From the NCBI GenBank assembly GCA_016124795.1, contig WGNB01000042.1, positions 1 to 64,000 of the forward strand: DNA of 64,000 nt, given 5' to 3'. Position 1 is the stretch's first letter; the number at the start of each line of letters is the position of its first letter. Source of the stretch: Rhodopseudomonas sp. (GTDB lineage: Bacteria; Pseudomonadota; Alphaproteobacteria; Rhizobiales; Xanthobacteraceae). Shown piece after piece: positions 49,477 through 62,550 of the stretch. The translations under genes were made by a program, and so were the position numbers. The notes below the pieces were generated by a model that worked only from the letters and a program-made list of their open reading frames with translations, was not told where the DNA came from and did not search any database.

Positions 49477-49510
49477 CCGGTCGTCGGACCGGCGGTCCCC
49501 GTTCGGGACC
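49477..49510. other. Two consecutive hairpins in the pdhA-pdhB intercistronic gap
   Basis: CCGGTC-GTCG-GACCGG then GGTCCC-CGTTC-GGGACC. Confidence 0.55.
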
Positions 49511-49516
49511 GTGCGG

Positions 49517-50569
49517 CTAGCGGTAGATCTCGGTGTAAAGCTCGGACACATCCGGCTCGGGATCGTGGGTTGCGAATTCGGCGGCCTGATTGACGTAGTC
49601 GCGAACCTTCGCGTCGATCTTCTTCAGGTCGTCTTCGGTCGCGAACTTCTTGTCGAGAATGCGCGCGCGCGCCATGTCGATCGGGTCGTGGGTGGTGCGG
49701 ACCTTGTCGACTTCCTCGCGGGTCCGGTACTTGGCCGGGTCCGACATCGAATGGCCGCGATAGCGATAGGTCAGCATTTCCAGAATGTAAGGACCGTGAC
49801 CGCCGCGGCACCAGGCGACCGCCTTGTCGGCGGCGGCCTTGACCGCGCGCACGTCCATGCCGTCGACCTGCTCGCCGGGAATCTTGAACGAAACGCCGCG
49901 CCGCGACAGGTTGGTTTCGGCTGACGACCGCGTCGAGGCGGTGCCCATGGCGTAGCGGTTATTCTCGATCACGTAGATGACCGGCAGCTTCCACAGCTCG
50001 GCCATGTTGAAGCTCTCGTAAACCTGACCCTGGTTGGCCGCGCCGTCGCCAAAATAAGCGACCGCGACATGATCGTCACCGCGATAACGGTTGGCGAAGG
50101 CCAAGCCGGTGCCGAGCGAAACCTGCGCGCCGACGATGCCATGCCCGCCGTAGAAGCCCTTCTCCTTCGAGAACATATGCATCGAGCCGCCCTTGCCCTT
50201 GGAATAGCCATGGGCGCGGCCGGTCAATTCCGCCATCACGCCCTTGGCTTCCATGCCGCAGGCGATCATGTGGCCGTGATCGCGATAACCGGTGATGACC
50301 TGGTCGCCGTCCTTCAGCGCCATCTGCATGCCGACCACGACCGCTTCCTGGCCAATGTAGAGATGGCAGAAGCCGCCGATCAGGCCCATGCCATACATCT
50401 GGCCAGCCTTCTCCTCGAAGCGCCGGATCGTCAGCATCGTTTCGTAAGCCGACAGGTCCTGGGCCTTGTCGAACTCGACGGGCGTGCCCGCGGCGAATGA
50501 TTCGACGGCGTCGCCGGCTGACGGCACTTCGGTTTTAGTGGCAGTGGGTTTGGACTGAACGGCCGCCAT
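49517..50569 (-). CDS. pdhA: Pyruvate dehydrogenase E1 alpha subunit
   Basis: YETMLTIRRFEEKAGQMYGMGLIGGFCHLYIGQEAV, TPP motif GDGAANQGQVYESFNMAELWKLPVIYVIENN. Confidence 0.97.
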   Translation of the reverse strand: MAAVQSKPTATKTEVPSAGDAVESFAAGTPVEFDKAQDLSAYETMLTIRRFEEKAGQMYGMGLIGGFCHLYIGQEAVVVGMQMALKDGDQVITGYRDHGHMIACGMEAKGVMAELTGRAHGYSKGKGGSMHMFSKEKGFYGGHGIVGAQVSLGTGLAFANRYRGDDHVAVAYFGDGAANQGQVYESFNMAELWKLPVIYVIENNRYAMGTASTRSSAETNLSRRGVSFKIPGEQVDGMDVRAVKAAADKAVAWCRGGHGPYILEMLTYRYRGHSMSDPAKYRTREEVDKVRTTHDPIDMARARILDKKFATEDDLKKIDAKVRDYVNQAAEFATHDPEPDVSELYTEIYR

Positions 50570-50673
50570 GGGCGCTCCCTAGACTTCTTGCTCGACGCTT
50601 ATGCTCGGAAGGTAATTGGGCTCGAATATTATGACCCGGCGCGCCGGGCGGTAAACCGTCTCTAACATTTTGC

Positions 50674-50725
50674 CTGCGCACGATCTTTTCGAATAAAGGC
50701 GTCCGCAAGCCGCAATCGTGCGCAG
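50674..50725. other. 11-bp inverted repeat upstream of pdhA
   Basis: CTGCGCACGAT-(30 nt)-ATCGTGCGCAG. Confidence 0.6.
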
Positions 50726-50888
50726 ACCGTTTCTTTCGCACTGCGAAGAGCGCCCGAGGGCGCAAACGGCGACGCAACCGACGTCCCATAGCGTAATTCA
50801 GGCAGGGGCGGAAGCGCGCGGCGGTCTGGCTGCCGTGCGGCTGGCGGCCTTCTAAAGTCCGCCGCCGGTTATTGAATGGGCCGGCCGG

Positions 50889-51206
50889 TTAGCGCGGTGC
50901 GAGCAGAAGAACCACGTCGCGCGGATCGCTATAGCCGAGCAAGGCGCGAGCGCGTTCGTCCAGCATGTCGGGGTCGATCTTGTCGGAGCGCAGCAAGGCG
51001 ACCCGCCGCTCCCAGGTCGTGCGTTCGGCCTTGATGGTCTTGAGCTGCGCCTGCATCAGCGCAAGCTGCTGGTCGAGGTCGGCCTGAGCGCGCAAGCCAT
51101 GATTGCCGGTGAACGCATTCACGGCGAAATAGCCGATGAAGGCGGCGGCGAAGATATAAAGACCGATGGCGGTCAAAATAGCATGGCGGCGGCGGTGAGA
51201 GACCAT
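50889..51206 (-). CDS. FtsB/DivIC septum formation initiator family protein
   Basis: Single N-terminal TM plus coiled coil LDQQLALMQAQLKTIKAERTTWERRVALL, between eno and pdhA. Confidence 0.88.
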   Translation of the reverse strand: MVSHRRRHAILTAIGLYIFAAAFIGYFAVNAFTGNHGLRAQADLDQQLALMQAQLKTIKAERTTWERRVALLRSDKIDPDMLDERARALLGYSDPRDVVLLLAPR

Positions 51207-51263
51207 TTCGACATCAGGCCACAGCGGCCGTTAAGGTGTCTTTAATGACGACCGGGTTCCATG

Positions 51264-51291
51264 AAAAAGGGGCGGCAAAAACTGCCGCCCC
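51264..51291 (-). terminator. Rho-independent terminator of eno
   Basis: On - strand GGGGCGGCA-GTTTT-TGCCGCCCC followed by TTTTT; perfect 9-bp stem. Confidence 0.85.
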
Positions 51292-51319
51292 GCTCTAACC
51301 CGAAATCAGCGCGCCAAAT

Positions 51320-52648
<1,329 letters not shown>

Positions 52649-52784
52649 CTACAGGATGGGACGCGCGCGGCAAAGGGTCGTTTGGTTGTATCGGAGCGAT
52701 ATCGGATTCGTTCCGCAACGCTCCCGGTATCGTCCCGCACGTCTGGTACTTGACCCGGCCGCCGTGTCGCGGCAATGACACGAA

Positions 52785-53261
52785 ATGGCGAAAAAATCGA
52801 AAGTCAGGACCGGGCAGCCCGCCCTGCAACTCGGTCGTCCGGTCCCGCAGGCCGCCTCGCCCGAGGCGGCGGTGCTCGACCGCGTGCCCAATCCGCACGC
52901 CGATACCCATTACGTCGCCCGGTTCACCGCGCCGGAATTCACCACCTTGTGCCCGATTACCGGCCAGCCGGACTTCGCGCATCTGGTGATCGATTATGTG
53001 CCGGACAAATACCTGGTCGAATCGAAGTCTCTGAAAATCTATCTCGCCTCGTTCCGCAATCACGGCGCTTTCCACGAGGGCTGCACCGTCGATATCGGCA
53101 AGCGGCTGAACGCGCTGCTCAAGCCGAAGTGGCTGCGGATCGGCGGTTACTGGTATCCGCGCGGCGGCATACCGATCGACGTCTTCTGGCAGGTCGGCAC
53201 CTTGCCCAAGGGCACCTGGGTGCCGGATCAGGGCGTGGCGCCCTATCGCGGCCGCGGCTAA
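52785..53261 (+). CDS. queF: NADPH-dependent 7-cyano-7-deazaguanine reductase
   Basis: [47 protein letters not shown]. Confidence 0.95.
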   Translation: MAKKSKVRTGQPALQLGRPVPQAASPEAAVLDRVPNPHADTHYVARFTAPEFTTLCPITGQPDFAHLVIDYVPDKYLVESKSLKIYLASFRNHGAFHEGCTVDIGKRLNALLKPKWLRIGGYWYPRGGIPIDVFWQVGTLPKGTWVPDQGVAPYRGRG

Positions 53262-54427
53262 ACCGGCTTTGTTGCCGGACGGCGCAGGTAATGCGCCACG
53301 ATCAATCCGTTGACGATCAACAACGCGCCGCCGGTAAAGATGACTGGCGAAGCGCCGGCCCAGTCGAAGCCGACTTTGTAGATCGCCGGACCCGCGGCCT
53401 GGCCCAGAAAAAAGAAGAACGAGTGCAAGGCCATTGCCGAGCCGCGCGCTTCCGGGGCCAGTTCGCTGGCATAGATCTGAATGACCGCGTGCATCATGTA
53501 GAAGCCGAGGCCGAGGATCGCGAAGTCGACGACGTCGGCGGGCCACGGCAACCGTAGGCCAATGAAAGCGACGGTGAGGCCCATGACGACACCACCGATA
53601 CGCATCATCCAGGTTTCGCCGAAGGTGCGCAGCAGCCAGCTGACGCGCAGGCTGTAGGCGACGCCGCCGATCGCGAAGCCGCCGATCACCAGCCCCGGTA
53701 TCGATGCCCGCACCTCGCCCATGTCGTGAAACAGTGCGGCGAGATGGGGAAACACGCCATACATCAGCGAGCCTTCGACGAAGACGGCGCCGAAGCAGAA
53801 CTTCGCCAATCGGTTCGAGAAGATCGCCTTGTAGCCGGCATTCGCCGAACCGAGATCGAAGCCGCGGCCGCGGCTGCCGACGCCATGCAGGCCGGGGATT
53901 GCAAAGGCCAGGATCAGGAAGCCGACGATCGCCATGGTCGTGAACACGGCACGCCATCCCAATAAATCGCCGATGAAGCCGGAACTGGTGGCGCCGAGCA
54001 GATTGCCGCTCATGATGGCGAACAGAAGCCGGCCCATCGCCACCTGGCGGGCGTTGAACGGCACGAGATCGCCGACCATTGCAAAGGCAATCGGCACCAG
54101 TCCGCCGGCGGCGATGCCGGCCAGCATGCGTGTGATCATCATCAGCGGAAAGGTCTGCGCCAAAGCGCCGGCAACGGTTGCCACCGCCAGGAGCGCCAGA
54201 CAAATCAGCATCAGCCGCGCCTTGTTGAACATATCGGCGAGCGCACCAAGCAGCGGCTGGACGATGGCAAACGGCAAGGCGAAGGCGGTGGATAGCAAGG
54301 CGGCCGTGGCGGGATCGGTGCCGAGACTATGCGCGATCTGCGGCACGATGGGATCGATCGAGCGCGAGAACAGCGAACTCGCGAAAACAATAAGAGCAAT
54401 AACGGTCAGAATACGGTTCATCGACAA
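53258..54427 (-). CDS. MFS transporter
   Basis: [57 protein letters not shown]. Confidence 0.9.
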   Translation of the reverse strand: MSMNRILTVIALIVFASSLFSRSIDPIVPQIAHSLGTDPATAALLSTAFALPFAIVQPLLGALADMFNKARLMLICLALLAVATVAGALAQTFPLMMITRMLAGIAAGGLVPIAFAMVGDLVPFNARQVAMGRLLFAIMSGNLLGATSSGFIGDLLGWRAVFTTMAIVGFLILAFAIPGLHGVGSRGRGFDLGSANAGYKAIFSNRLAKFCFGAVFVEGSLMYGVFPHLAALFHDMGEVRASIPGLVIGGFAIGGVAYSLRVSWLLRTFGETWMMRIGGVVMGLTVAFIGLRLPWPADVVDFAILGLGFYMMHAVIQIYASELAPEARGSAMALHSFFFFLGQAAGPAIYKVGFDWAGASPVIFTGGALLIVNGLIVAHYLRRPATKPV

Positions 54428-54484
54428 ATATGACTTTAATTGATCGGCGCCGCCGGCAACGGTCCGGAAGCGGCACGGGACCGG

Positions 54485-55339
54485 TCAGGCCTTGGCCAGC
54501 CGGTCGAAGGCCATCAAATTACGCAGCAAGGATTCCATGTCCCTGAGCGGCATCATGTTCGGTCCATCGGACGGCGCATGGTCCGGGTCCTGATGGGTCT
54601 CGATGAATACGCCAGCGACGCCGACGGCAACGGCGGCGCGCGCCAGAACTGGAACAAACTCCCGTTCCCCGCCCGACGATGTCCCCTGCCCGCCCGGCTG
54701 CTGCACCGAATGGGTGGCATCGAAGATTACCGGCGCACCGGTACGCTGCATGACCGGCAACGACCGCATGTCGGAGACCAGCGTGTTGTAACCGAAGGAT
54801 GCGCCGCGCTCGGTCAGCAGCACGTCGCCGTTGCCGGCGCCAGTCAGCTTGGCGACCACGTTTTTCATGTCCCAGGGCGCCAGGAATTGCCCCTTTTTGA
54901 CATTGACGACCTTGCCGGTTTTGGCCGCAGCCAGCAGCAGGTCGGTTTGGCGGCACAGGAACGCCGGGATCTGAAGAACATCGACCGCTTCGGCGGCACG
55001 GACGCATTGTTCGGTATCGTGGACGTCGGTCAGCACCGGCAGGCCGAGCGTTTCGCGAATCTCGGCAAAAATCGGCAGCGCCGCCTCCAGCCCGATACCT
55101 CGCGCGGCCTTGGCCGAGGTTCGGTTGGCCTTGTCGAATGAGGTTTTGTAGATCAGGCCGATGCCGAGCTTGCCGGCGATTTCCTTGAGCGCCGACGCCA
55201 TTTCCAGCGCATGCGCGCGGCTTTCGAGCTGGCAAGGCCCCGCGATCAACGCCAGCGGCAGGGCATTGCCGAAGCGCACCGAGCCGACCGCGACAACCGG
55301 ATGCGGCGCGTCCGAAGGGGTATCAAGGCGTTGGTCCAA
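54485..55339 (-). CDS. kdsA: 3-deoxy-8-phosphooctulonate synthase (KDO8P synthase)
   Basis: [41 protein letters not shown]. Confidence 0.97.
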   Translation of the reverse strand: MDQRLDTPSDAPHPVVAVGSVRFGNALPLALIAGPCQLESRAHALEMASALKEIAGKLGIGLIYKTSFDKANRTSAKAARGIGLEAALPIFAEIRETLGLPVLTDVHDTEQCVRAAEAVDVLQIPAFLCRQTDLLLAAAKTGKVVNVKKGQFLAPWDMKNVVAKLTGAGNGDVLLTERGASFGYNTLVSDMRSLPVMQRTGAPVIFDATHSVQQPGGQGTSSGGEREFVPVLARAAVAVGVAGVFIETHQDPDHAPSDGPNMMPLRDMESLLRNLMAFDRLAKA

Positions 55340-55439
55340 GACAGTTTTCCTCGTGCGGGCGGACCATGAAGCGTGCGGGCTCCCCGGTCAATCGCATTCG
55401 AAAACGGGCACTTATGCAGAAATCGACCGGCATTGCCGG

Positions 55440-56354
55440 TCAGTCAAAGTCGGGCTCGAAAACAAGCGCCGCGCCGAAGGCCGGCACCGAAACCGCGCCG
55501 CTGTCGGCGTTGAGGACCGCGCCGCCACCGGGAGCCGGTAAGTCGCCGGCGGTGGCCAGCGTCAGGCCGGCCGAACGGACCGCGGCCTTAAGCGCCGCCA
55601 TATCGTGCGATGCGAAACGCAATGCCGCCATCCGCGCGCCATCGCCCAGCGCCGGCGCGGCCAATCCGAAGCGGCGAGCGTATGCGCTCGGTGTCATGAC
55701 GTCGATAGCGCCGCGCGGCAGGTCGATGCTGTAGCCGCCCTCGCCGGCCGGTTCGACCCGCCCGCCGCTGAAGGCGACCAGAAAGTCGAGATGGTTTTCC
55801 GGCCTTTCGGCGACCAGCACAACGCCGGAAATCGCACTCACGCCATTGTCATGTCGTTGGAAAGCCGGGTTCCAGAAATTCTCCGGGAAATGCTGCTGAC
55901 AGGTGGCAAAATGAATATCGGGTGACAAAGGATCGGCGGCGAAGGACAGCGAGAAGCCGACCTTGACCGGTGCGCCGTCCGGCCTTTGGCCCTCGCGCTC
56001 GAAACGCATCGTGTCGGAGGCAGCGATATTGGCCGCACCATAGGCTGTCCTGTCGGCCATCGCATCGGCCGATTCCAGGATCAGCAGCGCCAATCCGTCA
56101 TGGCGGGCGGCAAAGTCGCGCGCATAACCGGCGAACAAAGTCGAGAACCCGTCATCGCCCAGTTTGTCGGGCTCGACCAAGGTCAGAAGTTCGACGAAAA
56201 AGCCCGGCAGTTGCACGATGTGATTATGCGTGCCCCAAGGATGGCGATTGCGCGCGCCGACCGTAAAGCCGAGCTTCCGATAGAACGTGGCGGCGGCATC
56301 GAGGTCGCGCACCGCGTGAACCGCGTGGTCGAGCCCATGCGCCAATGCCGTCAT
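55440..56354 (-). CDS. VOC family (glyoxalase-like domain) protein
   Basis: LDHAVHAVRDLDAAATFYRKLGFTVGARNRHPWGTHNHIVQLPG. Confidence 0.88.
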   Translation of the reverse strand: MTALAHGLDHAVHAVRDLDAAATFYRKLGFTVGARNRHPWGTHNHIVQLPGFFVELLTLVEPDKLGDDGFSTLFAGYARDFAARHDGLALLILESADAMADRTAYGAANIAASDTMRFEREGQRPDGAPVKVGFSLSFAADPLSPDIHFATCQQHFPENFWNPAFQRHDNGVSAISGVVLVAERPENHLDFLVAFSGGRVEPAGEGGYSIDLPRGAIDVMTPSAYARRFGLAAPALGDGARMAALRFASHDMAALKAAVRSAGLTLATAGDLPAPGGGAVLNADSGAVSVPAFGAALVFEPDFD

Positions 56355-56512
56355 CCTCCGCTGTCGCGTTGTGTCACGCGATTCCGACGGCCATCATGAC
56401 AAACTTTTCAGCAAAACGAAAATGGCTACGGCTCCGCGCTTCGCGGCGCGGAACCGTGGCCCGTCGTGTGCGGAGACAACCGTATTGACGCGTTCCGGTT
56501 ATCGCCTGTGCA

Positions 56513-56716
56513 TCAGTGCTTGCGGTGACGCTTCTTGATGATCTTGACCTGCGGGGCGCAAGGGGCGACGTAGCCGAAATAGCCGTCGCTGCCGGTGGTC
56601 GAGATGTTGCACATGTTGCCCTGCTGCACCGGGCCGCCCTGAACATAGTTTTGTGCGCTGGCCGCGGTCACCGACAGGCCGGCGGCGAGAGCGGCGATGG
56701 TCAGAAGAATACGCAT
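56513..56716 (-). CDS. Small exported basic protein of unknown function (67 aa)
   Basis: MRILLTIAALAAGLSVTAASAQ signal peptide; mature NYVQGGPVQQGNMCNISTTGSDGYFGYVAPCAPQVKIIKKRHRKH with two Cys and basic tail. Confidence 0.7.
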   Translation of the reverse strand: MRILLTIAALAAGLSVTAASAQNYVQGGPVQQGNMCNISTTGSDGYFGYVAPCAPQVKIIKKRHRKH

Positions 56717-56900
56717 GGTTGTTTCCTCAGTTGGGGTTCGTAACGATCCAATAAACGGGACGACAACCATCAACCCTGCATAAAGCCGGTGTATTCTTGC
56801 GGACCGGTGCAATATCCGGTTCGTTAGCGTGACGATGCGCTTGAACGTCGTCGCATCAATGACATGCAGTAATTCTTCAACGATACCAGATGTCGCGAGG

Positions 56901-56922
56901 TTCACCTTCGACGATAGGTGAA
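56901..56922. other. Short perfect inverted repeat upstream of small exported protein
   Basis: TTCACCT-TCGACGAT-AGGTGAA. Confidence 0.4.
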
Positions 56923-57180
56923 ACGTAAACCGACCATATCGTTTCGGCATGTGACGCCGGCTCGATGCTGTGGCGGTTGCTTGCTTTACGCTGATTGAGT
57001 GGCGTTGCGGCGTCGGCGGCGCGTCATCATTGCAGCCGACGTCGGGCAGCTTTCATGCCGTCACGGCAACGCCGCCCGTTATTGATATAAATAAAGCGAT
57101 CTTGTCATGGCGACGCCGCGTCCCGCGTCGTGGCCGCGCGACGTTTAATCGAAGTCGATCGGGCGCTGCCGGTTCAGCCG

Positions 57181-58821
<1,641 letters not shown>

Positions 58822-59005
58822 CTAAGCCGGCCAGATCGATTCGACGAGCGCGAAAAGCGAAGGGGTGCCTTGCGCCTGTGTATCGATTCGATTTCGACTG
58901 TCATTTCCGTCGCTTGCATCGCGTTTATGAATCCGTGGAACGGCGCGCCGGCGACCGCCAAGGCAAGCATGGTGGCGCCAGGGGTAACCGGCCGACCTAA
59001 TGCCG

Positions 59006-59027
59006 AAGGGCCGGTTTCCCGGCCCTT
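59006..59027. terminator. Terminator-like hairpin downstream of secG
   Basis: AAGGGCCGG-TTTC-CCGGCCCTT; no clear U-tract. Confidence 0.45.
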
Positions 59028-59036
59028 GGTTGGTGG

Positions 59037-59450
59037 TTATTTCGATTGCGGAACCTGCGGTCCGGCCGGCGCCGCGGGGGCTGCCGGCGCGGCCGGTGGG
59101 CCGCCCTGCAACTGCTTGAGCAGGCCGCCGCCTTCGCCGCCGCCGAGCGGCGGGGTCGAACCCGGCGCGGCCGGGGCGCTGATCGGGGCCGACGGACCGC
59201 TGCCGCCCAGGATCGAGGTCGGTTTACGGCCCATGCCCGCCAGAATCGACAGAATCAGACTGGTGGCGAAGAACAGACCGGCCAGAATCGCGGTCGCCCG
59301 GGTCAGCACATTGCCGGCGCCACGGCTCGACATGAAGCTGCCGCCGCCGCCACCGATGCCCAGACCGCCGCCTTCCGAGCGCTGCAACAGCACCACGCCG
59401 ATCAAAGCGAGCACCAGCATCAGATGAATGACAATAATAACCTGCTGCAT
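59037..59450 (-). CDS. secG: Preprotein translocase subunit SecG
   Basis: VIIVIHLMLVLALIGVVLLQRSEGGGLGIGGGGG, second TM, Pro/Gly/Ala-rich tail. Confidence 0.95.
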   Translation of the reverse strand: MQQVIIVIHLMLVLALIGVVLLQRSEGGGLGIGGGGGSFMSSRGAGNVLTRATAILAGLFFATSLILSILAGMGRKPTSILGGSGPSAPISAPAAPGSTPPLGGGEGGGLLKQLQGGPPAAPAAPAAPAGPQVPQSK

Positions 59451-59689
59451 AAGCCAAAAATCCGTTCAAGCCTGGCCGGCCGGGCGATCCGTCCGGCGGC
59501 GCTCCAAAGCGCCATATAGTCATCCGCGCGATTTTTGTCAGAAAATCGGGAGCCGATCTTCCGGATCGCGGGCTGCCTAGTGGAATTCGACGCGGTCTCT
59601 ACACGATAGTTCGCGGCATTTCCACCCATTGCGCCGCCCCGTAACCAGCCGCGGCGGCCACCGCCGCATTCCGACGCCCCCGTACCTAG

Positions 59690-60442
59690 TTACCGGTAAA
59701 CCGTAGCGATCCCGAGGAAATCGGCAGCGGTCAGGCTGGCGCCGCCGACGAGCGCCCCGTTGACGTCGGCGATCGACAGAAGCTCCTTCGCGTTCGAGGG
59801 CTTGACTGAGCCGCCATAGAGGATGCGGATGCCCGCGCCCTGCTCCGGATAACGTGCGCTCAGCCGCTCCCGGATGAAGCGGTGCACCTGCGCCACGTCG
59901 GCCGGGGTCGGGGTCCGCCCGGTGCCGATCGCCCAGACCGGTTCATAGGCGATCACCAGGTTATCGGCCGTGCCGCCGTCGGGCAGCGATCCGTCAAGCT
60001 GGCCGCTGATAATGTCGAGGGTCCTGCCGGCCTCGCGCTCGCTCAATTGCTCGCCGATGCACAGAACGGCGCAGAGGCCCGCCCGCCAGGCCGCCTGCGC
60101 CTTGGCTTTGACGTCGGCGTCGCTTTCATGATGATCGGTACGACGTTCGGAATGGCCGACGATGACGGCGGTCGCGCCGGCATCGGCCAGCATTTCAGCC
60201 GAAATATCGCCGGTATGAGCGCCCGATGCCTTGGCGTGGCAATCCTGACCGCCGACCTTGAGCGCTGTGCCTTTGGCGGCGGCCGAAAATCCCGCGATCA
60301 AGGTCGCTGGCGGGCAGATCATCAGATCGGCCGCTTTGACCTCGGCGGCGCCAGCCGCCATTTTGCCGAATTCGGCGGTCGCCGCCGACAGGCCGTTCAT
60401 TTTCCAGTTGCCCGCCACCAGCGGACGAATGCCCTGCGTCAT
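59690..60442 (-). CDS. tpiA: Triose-phosphate isomerase
   Basis: [33 protein letters not shown]. Confidence 0.98.
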   Translation of the reverse strand: MTQGIRPLVAGNWKMNGLSAATAEFGKMAAGAAEVKAADLMICPPATLIAGFSAAAKGTALKVGGQDCHAKASGAHTGDISAEMLADAGATAVIVGHSERRTDHHESDADVKAKAQAAWRAGLCAVLCIGEQLSEREAGRTLDIISGQLDGSLPDGGTADNLVIAYEPVWAIGTGRTPTPADVAQVHRFIRERLSARYPEQGAGIRILYGGSVKPSNAKELLSIADVNGALVGGASLTAADFLGIATVYR

Positions 60443-60614
60443 TATAGGAGCCCCTTTTTCGCTCGCGATTACCAGAGCGCGAAAGCCCGCGCCATAGTGT
60501 CCGGCCCTATTCCCCGGATTCGCCGCGATCCCTCTGGCGTTGCCAGCAGTTGGCCCGCTCCCTATAAGGTCGCGACCTGTCTTTTAAGTCCAGCCTGGAA
60601 GAGAACAGCAGCCC

Positions 60615-62525
60615 ATGCTCCGCGGTATTCACAAAGCCTCGTCCACCTGGCTCGGCAAGGCCGTCATGGCCGTGGTCATGGGCTTCCTCGTGATCAGTTT
60701 CGCGATCTGGGGCATCGGCGACATGTTCCGCGGCTTCGGCGTCAACTCGGTCGCTAAGATCGGCGGCACCGAGATCTCGATCGAGCAGTACCGGCAGTAC
60801 TATACTGAGAAATTGCAGGAACTGAGCCAGCGTCTGCGGCGGCCGATTTCGCCCGATCAGGCGCGCGCGCTCGGCATCGACCGGCAATTGCTCGGGCAGT
60901 TGATCGCTGAAACCACCCTCAACGAGCAGGCCCGACAATTGCGTCTCGGCCTGTCCGACGATTCAATCGCCGAACGGATCAAGTCCGATCCGAACTTCCG
61001 CGGCCCGGACGGAAAATTCAGCCCGTCGCGCTTTGCCGAGATTATCCGTCAGGCCGGCTTTACCGAGCAGCGTTACGTCGCCGAGCAACGCAACGTGATG
61101 TTGCGCCGCCAGATCGCCCAGACCGTCAGCGGCGAACTGAAAGTGCCGCAGACGACCCTGGCCGCGATCAACCAGTTTCAGAACGAAAAGCGCGCTATCG
61201 ATTATGTCGCGCTGACGGCGGCGCAGACCGGCACCGTTCCGGCGCCGACGCCGGACGATCTGAACAAGTATTTCGATGCTCACAAGGTGCTGTTCCGCGC
61301 GCCGGAATATCGCAAGGCCACCTTGCTGGCGTTGACGCCGGCCGAGCTTGCCAAGCCCGATGCGGTGTCGGATGCAGACGCCAAGGCCTATTACGACGCG
61401 CGCAAGGAAACCTATGGCACGCCGGAGAAGCGCGATCTGCACCAGATCGTGTTTCCCAGCCCGGAAGAAGCCGCGGCCGCACATGACAAAATCGTCAAGG
61501 GCATGAGTTTTCAGGACCTGGCCAAGGAACGCGGCATGAAGTCGTCCGACGTCGATGTCGGCGTCGTCTCCAAGGCGCAGATCATCGATCCGGCGGTCGC
61601 CAAGGCTGCCTTTGAACTCAAACCGAACGAAGTGTCGGCCCCGGTCAAGGGTACGTTCGGGACAGTGCTGTTGCAGGTCACCAAGATCGAGCCCGGCAGC
61701 CAGAAGACCTATGCGGACGTCGCCGCCGATATCAAACGCAGCCTGGCTGAAAGCCGCGCCAAGACGACGATCGATAACCTGCGCGACAAGATCGAAGACG
61801 AACGCGCCGCCGGCTCGACGCTGGCCGAGACCGCCAAGAAGCTCAACCTCAAGGCGATCATGATCGATGCCGTCGATCGCGCCGGTCGTAGTCCCGACGG
61901 CAAGCCGGTGGCCGACCTGCCGAAAACGCCGGACGTGATCGGTTCGGTCTTTGCCAGCGACGTTGGCGTCGACAACGAGCCGCTGCGTCTGCCCAATGAC
62001 GGCATTCTCTATTACGACGTCACCGGCATCACGCCGTCGCGCGAGCGCAAGCTCGACGAGGTCAAGGATCAGGTCGAAACGCGCTGGCGTGACGATGAAA
62101 TCGCCAAACGGCTGAAGGCCAAGACCGACAAGATGGTCGCCGACCTGAAAGCCGGCGCGACCCTCATTCAGATCTCGACCGACAACAACCTGAAGATCGA
62201 AACCGCCGTCGATCTGCAGCGCGGCAAGCAGGCCGGCGCCGTGCCGGCCCCGGTGATCGAGGCCGCCTTCAAGACCGCCAAGGACGCCGCCGCCGCGACC
62301 GATGGCGTCAAGCCGGGAGAGCGTTACGTCCTGGTCGTGACCGATGTGACCGATCCGAAGTTCGATGCCGCTTCCGCACAGGCCAAGGCGATGGCGGCGC
62401 AAATGCAGAACTCCTACGCCGACGACATCATCGGCCAGTATATCGCGCAGCTCGAAAACGATATCGGCGTGTCGATCAATCAAACCGCGCTCAACCAGGT
62501 CACCGGCGGCTCGACCGGCAACTAA
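60615..62525 (+). CDS. ppiD: SurA/PpiD-like periplasmic peptidyl-prolyl cis-trans isomerase
   Basis: N-terminal TM anchor, SurA_N-like region, parvulin-like KRDLHQIVFPSPEEAAAAHDKIVKGMSFQDLAKERG. Confidence 0.92.
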   Translation: MLRGIHKASSTWLGKAVMAVVMGFLVISFAIWGIGDMFRGFGVNSVAKIGGTEISIEQYRQYYTEKLQELSQRLRRPISPDQARALGIDRQLLGQLIAETTLNEQARQLRLGLSDDSIAERIKSDPNFRGPDGKFSPSRFAEIIRQAGFTEQRYVAEQRNVMLRRQIAQTVSGELKVPQTTLAAINQFQNEKRAIDYVALTAAQTGTVPAPTPDDLNKYFDAHKVLFRAPEYRKATLLALTPAELAKPDAVSDADAKAYYDARKETYGTPEKRDLHQIVFPSPEEAAAAHDKIVKGMSFQDLAKERGMKSSDVDVGVVSKAQIIDPAVAKAAFELKPNEVSAPVKGTFGTVLLQVTKIEPGSQKTYADVAADIKRSLAESRAKTTIDNLRDKIEDERAAGSTLAETAKKLNLKAIMIDAVDRAGRSPDGKPVADLPKTPDVIGSVFASDVGVDNEPLRLPNDGILYYDVTGITPSRERKLDEVKDQVETRWRDDEIAKRLKAKTDKMVADLKAGATLIQISTDNNLKIETAVDLQRGKQAGAVPAPVIEAAFKTAKDAAAATDGVKPGERYVLVVTDVTDPKFDAASAQAKAMAAQMQNSYADDIIGQYIAQLENDIGVSINQTALNQVTGGSTGN

Positions 62526-62550
62526 GACCAGAAGACCGTAAAGTCCGACG

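Noticed and set aside
60963-62483. 506-aa minus-strand ORF opposite ppiD
   Set aside because: Antisense shadow; the plus-strand frame has TM anchor and PPIase pattern.
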